A stretch of 64,000 nt of DNA from Mesorhizobium sp. B1-1-8 (lineage in GTDB: Bacteria; Pseudomonadota; Alphaproteobacteria; Rhizobiales; Rhizobiaceae), in contig NZ_CP083956.1 in the NCBI RefSeq assembly GCF_006442795.2, positions 3,697,501 to 3,761,500 of the forward strand, read 5' to 3'. The position numbers and the translations under genes were made by a program. The notes below the pieces were generated by a model. The model saw only the letters and a list, made by a program, of their open reading frames with translations. It made no database searches and was not told the origin of the DNA. Shown in pieces: positions 8,676 through 18,217 of the stretch (positions are counted from its first letter, which is position 1; every line of letters starts with the position of its first letter).

Positions 8676-9296
8676 ATGTCCCAGTCTTCCGCCTCTAGCG
8701 CCAATGGCCTCAGCCGACGAAGCTTCATGACCGGCACTGTTTCGGTCGCCGCCGCGGCGCCGATGCTCGCCTCCGCGGCGCAGGCCGAAACGCCGGCAGC
8801 ATCCCCGTCAAAGCTCAGGGAAACCGTCGTCACATCGCTGCGGATCAACAAGCAGCCCTACGAGCTTTCGCTCGATCCAAGGACGAGTCTGCTCGACGCC
8901 CTGCGCGATCATGTCGGCCTGACCGGGACGAAGAAGGGCTGCGACCACGGCCAGTGCGGCGCCTGCACGGTTCTCGTCGACGGCAAGCGCGCGCTCTCCT
9001 GTCTCAGCTTCGCGGTGATGAACCGGGGCAAGGAAGTAACGACGGTGGAAGGACTGGCCTCGAGCGACGGTAAATTGCATCCGATGCAGCAGGCCTTCAT
9101 CGATCACGATGCCTTTCAGTGCGGCTATTGCACGCCGGGCCAGATCATGTCGGCGATCGGCTGCGTCAATGAAGGTCACGCCGGTTCCGAGGATGATATT
9201 CGCGACTATATGAGCGGCAACATCTGCCGCTGCGCGGCCTATCCGAACATCGTCGCGGCAATCATGCAGGCGCGCGATGAGACAAGGGGGGCTTGA
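8676..9296 (+). CDS. paoA: periplasmic aldehyde oxidoreductase, 2Fe-2S subunit
   Basis: Encodes 206 residues, the small iron-sulfur subunit of a xanthine-oxidase-family molybdoenzyme of the E. coli PaoABC type. A twin-arginine signal (SRRSFMTG, about residues 13-20) followed by an alanine-rich stretch predicts Tat export of the folded complex. The plant-ferredoxin cluster motif C89-x4-C94-x2-C97 (CDHGQCGAC) and the second cluster motif CGYC...CRC (about 149-186) are intact. The start at 8676 has GGAG six bases upstream; ATGs at 8637 and 8664 are possible alternatives. The paoB ATG begins one base after this stop, so the three subunits form an operon. Confidence 0.9.
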   Translation: MSQSSASSANGLSRRSFMTGTVSVAAAAPMLASAAQAETPAASPSKLRETVVTSLRINKQPYELSLDPRTSLLDALRDHVGLTGTKKGCDHGQCGACTVLVDGKRALSCLSFAVMNRGKEVTTVEGLASSDGKLHPMQQAFIDHDAFQCGYCTPGQIMSAIGCVNEGHAGSEDDIRDYMSGNICRCAAYPNIVAAIMQARDETRGA

Positions 9297-9297
9297 G

Positions 9298-10320
9298 ATG
9301 CGTCCCTTCGTTTACGAGCAGCCAACGAACGTATCCGCCGCTGTTGCGGCTGCATCCCGATTTACTTCCGCCGACGACCAGCCGACACAAGCGAACGCGC
9401 AGTTCATTGCCGGCGGCACCAACCTTGCCGATTACATGAAGCTCGGTGTCGCACAGCCGAACAGACTGCTGGACCTCAACCGGCTCGCCGAGCCGGCACT
9501 CCGGCAGATCAGGATTACCGATGACGGCATCCGCTTCGGTGCGCTGGTGCGGATGGGGGAGGCCGCAGACAACAGCGAGGTCAAACGCCGCTATCCGGTG
9601 ATCGCCGACAGCTTGCGGCTGGCGGCAAGCGGTCAGATACGCAACATGGCCAGTCTTGCCGGAAACATCCTGCAGCGCACGCGCTGCGAATATTTCCGCG
9701 AGACCTCCTGGCCTTGCAACAAGCGCGCGCCGGGCTCCGGCTGCGCGGCGATGGAGGGCTTCAACAGGCAGCATGCGGTGCTTGGGACCAGCGATGCCTG
9801 CATCGCCACCTATCATGGCGACTTCGCCCAGGCGCTCATCGCGCTCGATGCCGTGGTTCATGCGGAAGGCTCACGCGGCGCGCGGAAAATTTCATTCGCC
9901 AAGCTGCATCGGCAACCCGGCGCCACGCCGCATATCGAGACCGAGCTGGCGGCCGACGAGATCATCACTGCCATCGAAGTGCCGGCCATTTCATGGGCTC
10001 GCCGTTCGCTCTACCTGAAAATCCGCGATCGCGAATCCTATGCCTTTGCGCTGGCCTCGGCGGCCGTCGCGCTCGACCTCGACGGTGACAGCGTGCGCGA
10101 AGCCCGCATCGCGCTTGGCGGCGTGGCGACGGTCCCGTGGCGCGCCCGAGCGGCTGAGGAGGCCTTGCAAGGCAAGACGCTCGACGAGGCGTCCGCCAAG
10201 ACAGCTGCTGATGCTGCCTTTGCCGACGCCGAACCGCGCCAGCACAACGGATTCAAAATAGAGCTCGGCAAGCGAACGCTGGTGCGGGCGTTACTCGAAA
10301 CCCGCGACATCAAGGTGTGA
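9298..10320 (+). CDS. paoB: aldehyde oxidoreductase, FAD-binding subunit
   Basis: Encodes 340 residues of the CO-dehydrogenase flavoprotein medium-subunit fold. The FAD pyrophosphate loop appears as AGGTN near residue 40 and the second FAD contact as SLAGNILQRTRC near 118-130. The cysteines in RCEYF, WPCNK and GSGC (about 130-150) match the additional 4Fe-4S cluster insertion found in PaoB, which ordinary xanthine dehydrogenase FAD subunits lack. The subunit carries electrons between molybdenum and an external acceptor. A GGGGGG run precedes the ATG by several bases. It has no signal peptide of its own and probably exports with PaoA. Confidence 0.9.
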   Translation: MRPFVYEQPTNVSAAVAAASRFTSADDQPTQANAQFIAGGTNLADYMKLGVAQPNRLLDLNRLAEPALRQIRITDDGIRFGALVRMGEAADNSEVKRRYPVIADSLRLAASGQIRNMASLAGNILQRTRCEYFRETSWPCNKRAPGSGCAAMEGFNRQHAVLGTSDACIATYHGDFAQALIALDAVVHAEGSRGARKISFAKLHRQPGATPHIETELAADEIITAIEVPAISWARRSLYLKIRDRESYAFALASAAVALDLDGDSVREARIALGGVATVPWRARAAEEALQGKTLDEASAKTAADAAFADAEPRQHNGFKIELGKRTLVRALLETRDIKV

Positions 10321-10322
10321 CC

Positions 10323-12602
10323 ATGGACGCAGCCGCTCCAAGACCCAAGGACAATCAAGGCGAACCGCTGCCGCGTATCGATGGGCGGTTGAAGGTTACT
10401 GGCCAAGCTCACTATCCGGCAGATCTGCCGACGGCCAACATAGCCTATGGCGTACTTGCAACGAGCAGCATCGCCAAGGGCAGGGTGACCAGGCTTCATC
10501 TCGATGAGGCTCGCGCAGTGCCGGGCCTGCTCGATATCGTGACATACGGTGACATGGACAAGGTCGACAGGCCGAAGTTTGGCAACGGCAGTGCAACCTC
10601 GGTCGGACCGCTGCACGACCGGGCGATCTTCCACGATGGCCAGATCATCGCGCTCGCCGTTGCCGAGACTTTCGAGGCGGCCGAGGAGGCAGCGCAACTG
10701 ATCCGCGCGGAATACGAGGAGCAAGAACCGACAGCGAGCTTCGATAGCCCCGGAACGAAGACCATTCCCGCTGCCGGCAAAAGCCCGCTGTTCAAGGAAG
10801 ACGTCAAGGCCGGCGATTTCGATGCCGCCTATGCCGCCGCTCCGGTCAAGATCGACGCACGCTATTCGACCCCGACGCAGCATCACAATCCGATCGAGCT
10901 GTTCTCGACGACGGCGATGTGGCAAGGCGATCAACTCATCGTCCACGAGCCGTCCCAGAATGTCACCGGCTGGAAGGTCGAACTTGCCAGGCAATTGAAG
11001 ATCGATCCGGCGAAAGTGCGGATCGTCAGTCCCTATATCGGAGGCGCATTCGGCTCGAAGGGACCGATGACATCGCGCACAGCGATCGTCGCTGTTGCCG
11101 CCAGGCGTCTCGGCCGGCCGGTGCGTTGCGTGACGAGCCGCATGCAGGCCTTCGGCACCCAGACCTACCGGGCCGAAACCCGGCATCGAGTCCGGATCGG
11201 CGCCGGCAAGGACGGTCGCATCACCGCCTTCGCGCATGAAGGCTGGGAAATGACGTCTCGTACGGACGATTATGTCGTCGGCGGCACTTCGGCTACCGGC
11301 CGCATGTATGACTACGGCTCGGTGCTGACGCATGTCTCGCTGGTCCAGGCCGACCGCAACACGCCGGGCTATATGCGTTCGCCGCCAGAGACGCCCTACG
11401 TCTTCGCCCTGGAGAACGCCATGGACGAGATGGCGGTGGCGCTCGGCATGGACCCTGTCGAATTTCGCCGGATCAATGAACCGAAGCAGGAGCCGATCGG
11501 AAAGAAGCCCTTCTCCAGCCGCTCGCTGGTCCAATGTTATGACCAGGCGGCGGATGCGTTCGGCTGGGCGAAGCGCGATCCTAAGATTGGTGCGATGCGC
11601 GAGGGCGACTGGCTAATCGGCGTGGGCTGCGCCACAGCCATCTATCCAACCGCCGCGGCGCCTTGCGCGGCGCGCGTTCGCCTCTCCGTCGAGGGCGATG
11701 TGCGCGTGCAGTGCGGTTCGCATGAAATCGGCACCGGCGTGCGCACCGTCGCCGGCCAGATGGCCGCGGAGCGTCTTGGCGTCGGCATCGACCGGGTGAA
11801 TGTGGAGATGGGCGACAGCAGCCTGCCGCCGGCGCCGGTATCGGGCGGCTCGATTTCCACCGCGAGCGTGTGTTCGGCAGTGCTCAAGGCCTGCGACGCG
11901 ATACGGACCAAACTCTATGCCGCCGCAACGGCCGAAGGCGGCCCGCTGGCCGCTTCCCATAATGAGGAACTGGACCTTCGGGGCGGCAAGATCGTGGCGA
12001 AAAGCGGCGCATCGGCCAAGGTCGAGGATGTTTTCAAGACCATGCAGGCGGGGGCGATCGAGGAATATGCCGAGTTCGCGCCCAAGGGCGCGACGCCCGA
12101 GGCGCTGAAGAAGCTCTATGCCGGCCTGCCGGAATTCCATGGCGGCGAGTACGACGAGGATTCGGTGAAATACGCCTTCGGCGCCGAATTCGTGGAGGTT
12201 CGCATCAACAATTATACAAAGGAAATCCGCGTGCCGCGTATCGTCGGCGCGTTCGCCGCCGGCCGCATCATGAACACGCGCACAGCGCGCAGCCAACTGA
12301 TGGGCGGCATGATCTGGGGCATCGGCCAAGCGCTGCACGAGGCGACGGAGGTCGACAGACGCTATGCCCGCTATGTGAACCGCGACCTCCAGGATTACCT
12401 TGTACCGGTCAATGCCGACATCAAGGATTTGCAGGTCATCCTGGTTCCGGAGATCGACCATGCGGTCAATCCGGCCGGCGTCAAGGGATTGGGAGAACTG
12501 GGCAATGTCGGCACGGCAGCCGCGGTTGCAAGCGCTGTCTATCACGCGACAGGCAAGCGCATCCGCGACCTGCCGATCAGGATAGAGCAGCTGATCGCCT
12601 GA
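10323..12602 (+). CDS. paoC: aldehyde oxidoreductase, molybdenum-binding catalytic subunit
   Basis: Encodes 759 residues, the large molybdopterin subunit of the xanthine oxidase family. Visible landmarks are YIGGAFGSKG (about 238-247), EIGTGVRTVAGQ near 470 and the C-terminal GLGELG whose E725 corresponds to the catalytic glutamate. The subunit hydroxylates aldehydes to carboxylic acids; E. coli PaoC prefers aromatic aldehydes, but the substrate here is not determined by sequence. The ATG follows the paoB stop by two bases. The PaoD/XdhC-type maturation chaperone that such enzymes need is not in the window. Confidence 0.9.
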   Translation: MDAAAPRPKDNQGEPLPRIDGRLKVTGQAHYPADLPTANIAYGVLATSSIAKGRVTRLHLDEARAVPGLLDIVTYGDMDKVDRPKFGNGSATSVGPLHDRAIFHDGQIIALAVAETFEAAEEAAQLIRAEYEEQEPTASFDSPGTKTIPAAGKSPLFKEDVKAGDFDAAYAAAPVKIDARYSTPTQHHNPIELFSTTAMWQGDQLIVHEPSQNVTGWKVELARQLKIDPAKVRIVSPYIGGAFGSKGPMTSRTAIVAVAARRLGRPVRCVTSRMQAFGTQTYRAETRHRVRIGAGKDGRITAFAHEGWEMTSRTDDYVVGGTSATGRMYDYGSVLTHVSLVQADRNTPGYMRSPPETPYVFALENAMDEMAVALGMDPVEFRRINEPKQEPIGKKPFSSRSLVQCYDQAADAFGWAKRDPKIGAMREGDWLIGVGCATAIYPTAAAPCAARVRLSVEGDVRVQCGSHEIGTGVRTVAGQMAAERLGVGIDRVNVEMGDSSLPPAPVSGGSISTASVCSAVLKACDAIRTKLYAAATAEGGPLAASHNEELDLRGGKIVAKSGASAKVEDVFKTMQAGAIEEYAEFAPKGATPEALKKLYAGLPEFHGGEYDEDSVKYAFGAEFVEVRINNYTKEIRVPRIVGAFAAGRIMNTRTARSQLMGGMIWGIGQALHEATEVDRRYARYVNRDLQDYLVPVNADIKDLQVILVPEIDHAVNPAGVKGLGELGNVGTAAAVASAVYHATGKRIRDLPIRIEQLIA

Positions 12603-12645
12603 CAAGCCGGCCGCGGGGCTCGGTAACCGTTATCAGGAAGGCAGA

Positions 12646-12720
12646 TGGTGGGCGATGCAGGGATTGAACCTGCGACCCCACCCGTGTGAAGGGTGTGCTC
12701 TCCCGCTGAGCTAATCGCCC
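12646..12720 (-). tRNA. tRNA-Val (anticodon CAC)
   Basis: Reading the minus strand from 12720, a 7-bp acceptor stem (GGGCGAT / ATCGCCC) encloses a D arm (GCTC...GAGC), an anticodon arm CACCC-TTCACAC-GGGTG with anticodon CAC, and a T arm GCAGG-TTCAATC-CCTGC. Discriminator A and an encoded CCA (12646-12648) follow. Length is 75 bases. Confidence 0.95.
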
Positions 12721-12847
12721 GCTCGTTGCCCGAAGGCCAAGCGAGCCGCGATATAAGGGAGGCGGGCTCTCGAAGTCAAGGCAATGTGGGGGGCGATCTG
12801 CAGGGACTGAATTGCGCCGGCTTCAGCAGATTTAGGTATGGCGAGGC

Positions 12848-13528
12848 TCAGCGCGCGGCGGCGATCAGCCGGTCCGCCAGCCCGGTTGTCAGCGTGTCGA
12901 AATGCGAGATCACCAGCGTCGGCTCGAACTCGCGCACATGGCGGTCCGTATAGCCGAAATCGACCGCCACTACCGGAATGCCGGCCGCCTTGGCGGTGTC
13001 GATGTCGGTCTGCGAATCGCCCACCATCAGCGCGTTGTGCGGATCGCCGCCGGCCAGCTTGATCGTCTCGGTGAGATGGCGCGGGTCAGGCTTGCGGAAG
13101 GCAAAAGTATCCTGGCCGCAGATCGCCGCGAAATACTTTGACATGCCGAGCGCGCCGATCAACGTCGCCGAATTGGCTTCATATTTGTTGGTGCAGACCG
13201 CCATCAGATAGCCGGCAGCCTGAAAACGGTCCAGGGCGGCAAGAACGCCAGGGTAGGGACGGGACTTTCCGGGGATGTTCACCGAATAATGATCGAGGAA
13301 AATCTTCAGCAGCCGGTCGTGCTCTTCGGCCATCAGCGCCTTGTTCTGGGCGGCATGCGCGCGCTCGATCATGACGCGGCCGCCATGGCCGACGAAGCGT
13401 CTGAAGCCGGCTTCGTCGACGGCGGCGACATTGCCGGCCGCCAGGCTGTGGTTGAGGCTGTCGAGCAGGTCCGGCGCCGTGTCGATCAGCGTCCCGTCGA
13501 GGTCGAACACGATGATCGGTGGGGTCAT
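12848..13528 (-). CDS. gph: phosphoglycolate phosphatase (HAD family)
   Basis: Encodes 226 residues with the HAD nucleophile motif [14 protein letters not shown] at residues 7-20, a helical cap, the motif II threonine in VCTNK near 115, the motif III lysine in RKPDPRH near 149 and motif IV acidic residues in [11 protein letters not shown] near 170. These fit Gph, which dephosphorylates the 2-phosphoglycolate made during DNA repair or by Rubisco oxygenation. The ATG at 13528 was chosen because upstream codons show no family match. It is transcribed divergently from rpiA. Confidence 0.9.
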   Translation of the reverse strand: MTPPIIVFDLDGTLIDTAPDLLDSLNHSLAAGNVAAVDEAGFRRFVGHGGRVMIERAHAAQNKALMAEEHDRLLKIFLDHYSVNIPGKSRPYPGVLAALDRFQAAGYLMAVCTNKYEANSATLIGALGMSKYFAAICGQDTFAFRKPDPRHLTETIKLAGGDPHNALMVGDSQTDIDTAKAAGIPVVAVDFGYTDRHVREFEPTLVISHFDTLTTGLADRLIAAAR

Positions 13529-13674
13529 GGCCAGTCCTGCGGCAAATTGAATTGCCGCAGCCGATACAGGCTGCGTTGGGTTCAAGCAAGCGAGCTGCAT
13601 CGGTTCACAGAACCTTTGACGGGCGAGGCAAAAATGCTAGGACGCGCGCCAAACCAGCGAATTGCGGGTGGGGC

Positions 13675-14406
13675 ATGGACGCAAGGCAGTTGAAGGTCGA
13701 GGCAGCGCGGGCAGCGCTCGCCCATGTCGGCAGCGGCATGCGGCTCGGCATCGGCAGCGGCACGACGGCGGAAGAGTTCGTGCGGCTGCTGGCCGAGAAG
13801 GTCGCAACCGGCCTCACCATCGTCGGCGTGCCCACCTCCGAGCGCACTGCATCACTTTGCCGCGAGCTCGGCGTGCCCCTGTCTACCCTGGAGGAAACCC
13901 CCGAGCTCGACCTTACCGTCGACGGCGCCGATGAGGTCGATCCGGCGCTGACGCTGATCAAGGGTGGCGGCGGCGCGTTGCTGCGCGAAAAGATCGTCGC
14001 TGCCGCCTCCGAGCGCATGATCGTCATTGCCGACCAGTCCAAGATGGTCGAAACCCTCGGCCGCTTTCCGCTGCCGATCGAGGTCAACAAGTTCGGCCTG
14101 CGCGCCACCGAGATCGCGGTCCGCGCGGCTGCGGCAAGCCTCGGCCTTTCCGGGCCGATTACATTGAGGATGACGGGCAGCCAGCCATTTGTTACAGACG
14201 GCGGCCATTTTATCCTCGATGCATCTTTTGGCCGCATTCCGGATACAAGAGCGCTTTCGAATGTTCTCCACGCCATTCCAGGCGTGGTCGAGCACGGTCT
14301 TTTCATCGGGCTGGCGTCAACGGCCATCATCGCCGGCGGCGACGGCATCCACACCGTCCATGCCGCCCGAAAACCAGGGAGTTCTATCGACCATGATGTT
14401 GCATAA
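13675..14406 (+). CDS. rpiA: ribose-5-phosphate isomerase A
   Basis: Encodes 243 residues, near the usual RpiA length. It interconverts ribose 5-phosphate and ribulose 5-phosphate in the pentose phosphate pathway. Diagnostic motifs are [12 protein letters not shown] (about 24-35), the active-site DGADEVDP (about 82-89), [12 protein letters not shown] (about 94-105) and VEVNKFG-like residues near 140. GGGTGGGG lies just before the ATG. The last 14 bases overlap the DUF2059 gene in another frame, which suggests translational coupling. Confidence 0.95.
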   Translation: MDARQLKVEAARAALAHVGSGMRLGIGSGTTAEEFVRLLAEKVATGLTIVGVPTSERTASLCRELGVPLSTLEETPELDLTVDGADEVDPALTLIKGGGGALLREKIVAAASERMIVIADQSKMVETLGRFPLPIEVNKFGLRATEIAVRAAAASLGLSGPITLRMTGSQPFVTDGGHFILDASFGRIPDTRALSNVLHAIPGVVEHGLFIGLASTAIIAGGDGIHTVHAARKPGSSIDHDVA

Positions 14407-15022
14407 ACGGGTTCGCCGTCTGTCGGCCATTCTGGCGGCTTCCGCCGTTCTTGCGCTGTCGTCGCCGGCGTTTTCGCAGGATGTCAGCGAATCGCACCTC
14501 AAGGCGGCGCGCGCCGCGGTTGCCGCTATCCACGCCACCGACCCGTTCGACAATATCCTGCCGCAGGCCGCCGCCGCGCTCGAAAACCAGCTGATCCAGA
14601 AGAACCCCGACATGCAGGAGCTGATCGGCAAGACCGTCACCGAGAAGGCGATGGCGCTGGCGGCGCGCCGCTCCGACCTCGAGAAGGAGGCGGCACTCGC
14701 CTACGCCAAGGTGTTCTCCGAGAAGGATCTCAACGATATCGCCGCCTTCTACAGCTCCGATGCCGGCAAGAAGCTGCTGGACAGCGGTCCGGCGGTAACG
14801 CGCGACCTCGTGAAGGCCGCCGACATCTGGCAGAACGGCGTTGCCCGCGATCTCGCCCAACAGGTCGGCGAAACGCTGGCAGCGGCTGCGAAGGCGGCTG
14901 CGCCGGCCGCGCCCGCTGCTCCGGCGGATGCCACTGCCCCTGCCGATGGCTCCGCCCCTGCGGATGGCTCAGCCCCTGCGGATGACTCGGCACCGGCCGA
15001 CGGATCGGCTCCACAGAACTGA
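14393..15022 (+). CDS. exported DUF2059-family protein
   Basis: Encodes 209 residues. Residues 1-30 form a signal peptide ending ALSSPAFSQ. Residues about 35-160 match the DUF2059 fold, with the signature [19 protein letters not shown]. The C-terminal 45 residues are a low-complexity Ala-Pro tail with four APADGS-type repeats, probably a flexible periplasmic extension. The family's function is unknown. The start overlaps the rpiA stop by 14 bases; AGGGAG lies about 11 bases upstream. A strong intrinsic terminator follows. Confidence 0.8.
   Translation: MMLHKRVRRLSAILAASAVLALSSPAFSQDVSESHLKAARAAVAAIHATDPFDNILPQAAAALENQLIQKNPDMQELIGKTVTEKAMALAARRSDLEKEAALAYAKVFSEKDLNDIAAFYSSDAGKKLLDSGPAVTRDLVKAADIWQNGVARDLAQQVGETLAAAAKAAAPAAPAAPADATAPADGSAPADGSAPADDSAPADGSAPQN
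14936..15007 (+). repeat. four tandem 18-base coding repeats (APADGS)
   Basis: Four consecutive 18-base units, each starting GCnCC and encoding APADGS or APADDS, make up the tail of the DUF2059 protein. The first three units are nearly identical and the fourth is diverged. Unit number could vary by slippage. Confidence 0.8.
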
Positions 15023-15062
15023 TCCGCATCTCGACCAGTCTGCACGGTCGCTGGACCACAGA

Positions 15063-15088
15063 AGCCCGGGTTTCCCGGGCTTTTCTTT
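15063..15088 (+). terminator. intrinsic terminator after rpiA-DUF2059
   Basis: An 8-bp perfect stem, AGCCCGGG (15063-15070) and CCCGGGCT (15074-15081), with a TTT loop and a T-rich run to 15088. It separates this pair from gor. Confidence 0.85.
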
Positions 15089-15142
15089 TGGTCTTTTGCA
15101 GCCTACCTCTGAGGTCCCTTTGTTTCGCAGGAGCCCATCCCG

Positions 15143-16531
15143 ATGGCTGGATACGACTATGATCTTTTCGTCATCGGCGGCGGCTCGGGCGGGGTGCGGG
15201 CGGCCCGTCTGGCGGCAGCGCTCGGCAAGCGCGTCGCCATCGCCGAGGAATACCGCTATGGCGGCACCTGCGTCATCCGCGGCTGCGTGCCGAAGAAACT
15301 CTATGTCTACGCCTCGCAATTCCCAGAGCATTTCGCCGACGCGGCCGGCTATGGCTGGACGGTGCCCGAGGCAAGCTTCGACTGGCCGACGCTGGTCGCC
15401 AACAAGGACAAGGAGATCGCGCGGCTGGAGGCGATCTACAAAAGGAACGTCGAGGGCGCCGGCGGCGAGACGTTTCATTCGCGCGCAGTGCTGGTCGATC
15501 CGCACAGCGTTTATCTCGTTGCCGAGGATCGCACCGTCACCGCCGACCAGATCCTGATCGCCACCGGCGGCCGGCCGGCGCCGCACCCGGCGCTTGCCGG
15601 CCACGAATACTGCATCTTCTCCAACGAGGCCTTCGATCTCAAGCAGCTGCCGAAGGCGATCATGATCGAGGGCGGCGGCTACATCGCCGTCGAATTCGCC
15701 AATATTTTTCATGGGCTCGGCGTGGAGACCACGCTCGTCTACCGCGGCAAGGAGATCCTGTCGCGCTTCGACATGGATCTGCGCCGCTCGCTACACGAAA
15801 CCATGGAGAAGAAAGGCATCAGAATCCTTTGCCACGCGGTTTCGGAATGGGTGCGCAAAAACCCCGACGGCAGGCTGGACGTGCTGCTCTCCAGCGGCCA
15901 GATGCTGACGGCCGACCAGGTGATGCTCGCCATCGGCCGCATTCCCAACACCGAGAATATGGGGCTCGAAGGTGTCGGAGTGGAGCTCGGCAAGACCGGC
16001 GCGATCGTCGTCGACGACTATTCGCGCACCAGCATCGACAACATCTGGGCGATCGGCGACGTCACCCATCGCGTGCAGCTGACGCCGGTCGCCATCCATG
16101 AGGCGATCTGCTTCGTCGAGACCGCGTTCAGGGGCAATCCCACTTCGCCAGACCACGACACCATTCCGACAGCGGTGTTTTCGCAGCCGGAGATCGGCAC
16201 CGTCGGCCTGTCTGAGGACGAGGCGGTCAAGCGCTTCCCCGATATCGAAATCTATCGCGCCTCTTTCCGCCCGATGCGGCACACGCTGTCGGGACGCGAC
16301 GAGAAGATGCTGATGAAGCTGGTGGTCGACGGCGTTTCGAGGAAGGTGCTCGGCGCCCATATCCTTGGACCGGACGCCGGCGAGATGGCGCAGCTTCTCG
16401 GCATTCCGCTCAAGGCCGGACTGACCAAGGACGATTTCGACCGCACCATGGCCGTGCATCCGACCGCGGCTGAAGAACTGGTGACCATGTACAAGCCGAC
16501 CTACCGGGTGAAGGACGGCGAACGCGTGTGA
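15143..16531 (+). CDS. gor: glutathione-disulfide reductase
   Basis: Encodes 462 residues. This FAD/NADPH enzyme reduces oxidised glutathione in the cytoplasm. The FAD loop GGGSGG is at 12-17 and the redox disulfide is C43 and C48 in GTCVIRGC. The NADPH domain has GGGYIAVEFA near 176 with a downstream arginine in YRGKEIL that favours NADPH. The C-terminal interface carries the catalytic VHPTAAEE near 440. AGGAG lies nine bases upstream of the ATG. It stands between the terminator and convergent mgtE. Confidence 0.95.
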   Translation: MAGYDYDLFVIGGGSGGVRAARLAAALGKRVAIAEEYRYGGTCVIRGCVPKKLYVYASQFPEHFADAAGYGWTVPEASFDWPTLVANKDKEIARLEAIYKRNVEGAGGETFHSRAVLVDPHSVYLVAEDRTVTADQILIATGGRPAPHPALAGHEYCIFSNEAFDLKQLPKAIMIEGGGYIAVEFANIFHGLGVETTLVYRGKEILSRFDMDLRRSLHETMEKKGIRILCHAVSEWVRKNPDGRLDVLLSSGQMLTADQVMLAIGRIPNTENMGLEGVGVELGKTGAIVVDDYSRTSIDNIWAIGDVTHRVQLTPVAIHEAICFVETAFRGNPTSPDHDTIPTAVFSQPEIGTVGLSEDEAVKRFPDIEIYRASFRPMRHTLSGRDEKMLMKLVVDGVSRKVLGAHILGPDAGEMAQLLGIPLKAGLTKDDFDRTMAVHPTAAEELVTMYKPTYRVKDGERV

Positions 16532-16571
16532 GTTCCGCCGCCGGCAAGGCCGGCAGCGATGAATAATGCGG

Positions 16572-17936
16572 TCAAAGCAGCGTGCCGCGCAGGATCACCA
16601 GCGCCACCGAAAAGTAGATCACCAGTCCGGTGACGTCGACCAGCGTGGCGACGAACGGCGCCGAGGCGCTCGCCGGATCGAAGCCGATGCGTTTCAGCGC
16701 AAAGGGCAGCATCGATCCTGACAGCGAGCCGAAGGTGACGATGCCGACCAACGCGGCACCCACCGTCGCCGCAATCAGCATCCAGTGCGCACCGTAATCG
16801 TAGAGGCCGAAATACTGCCAGAGCGCGATGCGGCAGATGCCGACGACGCCGAGAATCGAGCCGAGCACAAGGCCGGTCGGCAGCTCGCGCAAGGCAACCC
16901 GCCACCAGTCGCCAAGGCCGATCTCGCGCAGCGCCAGCGCGCGGATGACCAGCGAGGTCGCCTGTGAGCCGGAATTGCCGCCTGAGCTCATGATCAGCGG
17001 GATGAACAGGGTGAGCACGATCGCCTTCTCCAACTCGCCCTCGTAGCTCTGCATGGCGTTGGCCGTCAGCATCTCGCTGAGGAACAGCGCGCAGAGCCAG
17101 CCGCCCCGCTTCTGGATCATCGCAAGGAAGCTCATCTTCATATAGGGCTCGTCGAGCGCCTCCATGCCGCCGAAACGATGCACGTCCTCGGTCGTCTCCT
17201 CGATCATCGTGTCGATGATATCGTCGATGGTGACGATGCCGATGATCTTGCCGTGGTCGACCACCGGCAGGGCAAGCAGGTCGTATTTGGAGATCGTCTG
17301 CGCCAGGGTTTCGCGATCGGTCAGCGGGGTGACCGTCACCGGAACGCGATCCGGCGCCACCGACAGGATCGAGTCGTCCGGTTCGCCGGTGATGAGACGG
17401 CGCAAGCCGGTCGAACGCAGCAGGAGCTGCGTTTCGGGGTCGACGATGTAGATCGCGTAGACGGTTTCGCGCGTCCGCTCGACCTTGCGGATGTAGTCGA
17501 GCGTGCGGCCGACGGTCCAGTCCGAGGGCACGCTGAGATACTCGGTCGTCATGATCGAGGCCGCGCTGCCTTCTGGATAGCCCAGAATGGCAAGCAGCTC
17601 CGTGCGCAGCGGCGGCGCCAGCGCGGCGAGCAGTTCGGAGCGGGCCGGTTGGTCCAGATCGCGCAGAATATCGGCGGCGCGGTCGACCGACATGGCGGTC
17701 AACAGCTTGCTCGCCTTAGCGCGCGGCAAGGCTTGCGCGAGTTCCGGGGCGCTGTCGAGCTCCGGCTGATCGAAGATCTCGACCAGCCGCTCGAACGGCA
17801 CCGCGCAAAGCAGCTCGATGGCCGTCTCGCGCGGCTCGCGATTAAGCGCCTCGACGACGTCGGCGACGTGATCGTTGGCGAGAACACGGGCAATGGCGAC
17901 GGCTTCGTCGTCCAATACGGGGGCAAATTCGTTCAT
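16572..17936 (-). CDS. mgtE: magnesium transporter MgtE
   Basis: Encodes 454 residues with the standard MgtE order: an N-terminal helical superhelix (about 1-130), two CBS domains (about 130-255, including VPSDWTVGRTLDYIRK and DHGKIIGIVTIDDIID) and five membrane helices (about 285-454). The pore motif PLIMSSGGNSGSQ and the acidic RIGFDPASASAPF stretch are present. MgtE is a Mg2+ channel that the N and CBS domains close when cytoplasmic Mg2+ is high. AAGGAG lies directly upstream of the ATG. A 45-base hairpin abuts that ribosome-binding site. Confidence 0.95.
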   Translation of the reverse strand: MNEFAPVLDDEAVAIARVLANDHVADVVEALNREPRETAIELLCAVPFERLVEIFDQPELDSAPELAQALPRAKASKLLTAMSVDRAADILRDLDQPARSELLAALAPPLRTELLAILGYPEGSAASIMTTEYLSVPSDWTVGRTLDYIRKVERTRETVYAIYIVDPETQLLLRSTGLRRLITGEPDDSILSVAPDRVPVTVTPLTDRETLAQTISKYDLLALPVVDHGKIIGIVTIDDIIDTMIEETTEDVHRFGGMEALDEPYMKMSFLAMIQKRGGWLCALFLSEMLTANAMQSYEGELEKAIVLTLFIPLIMSSGGNSGSQATSLVIRALALREIGLGDWWRVALRELPTGLVLGSILGVVGICRIALWQYFGLYDYGAHWMLIAATVGAALVGIVTFGSLSGSMLPFALKRIGFDPASASAPFVATLVDVTGLVIYFSVALVILRGTLL

Positions 17937-17949
17937 GGCTCACTCCTTG

Positions 17950-17994
17950 CCGTCCGGCAGGACGTGAGCCGTCAGGTCACGTCAGGGCGGACGG
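17950..17994 (-). promoter_or_regulatory. leader hairpin abutting the mgtE ribosome-binding site
   Basis: On the mgtE mRNA this 45-base stretch folds as a 7-bp outer stem (CCGTCCG / CGGACGG), a symmetrical 4x4 internal loop, a 7-bp inner stem (GACGTGA / TCACGTC) and a 9-base loop. It ends one or two bases before the AAGGAG at 17943-17948. Both stems are perfect. No T-run follows, so it is not a terminator. It may control translation; I do not recognise it as a known riboswitch. Confidence 0.5.
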
Positions 17995-18217
17995 CGGTTG
18001 CGTTCGACTGTGACTGTCGCCAGGCATGGCGGTTAGACCTTTCTGCTCGCGGGTTTCGGGTTCCAAATTCAGCGAGCCGGCGCAACATAGGAGGGCTTCC
18101 TGGCGAGTCAATCGCAAGGAGTCGGGAAAACGGGCGTGGAGAGGCCGGATCGCGAGACTGTGATCGACGGCGGCTGTCCTCACGCCGCACGCTTCGAGCA
18201 ACCGCTTGGCGCGGCTG

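Noticed and set aside
10038-11534. 498-codon minus-strand open frame over paoB-paoC
   Set aside because: The plus strand encodes recognisable molybdoenzyme subunits; the antisense frame has no motif.
17937-18217. M-box (ykoK) Mg2+ riboswitch upstream of mgtE
   Set aside because: The conserved M-box core is not seen; only the simple two-stem hairpin next to the ribosome-binding site is present.
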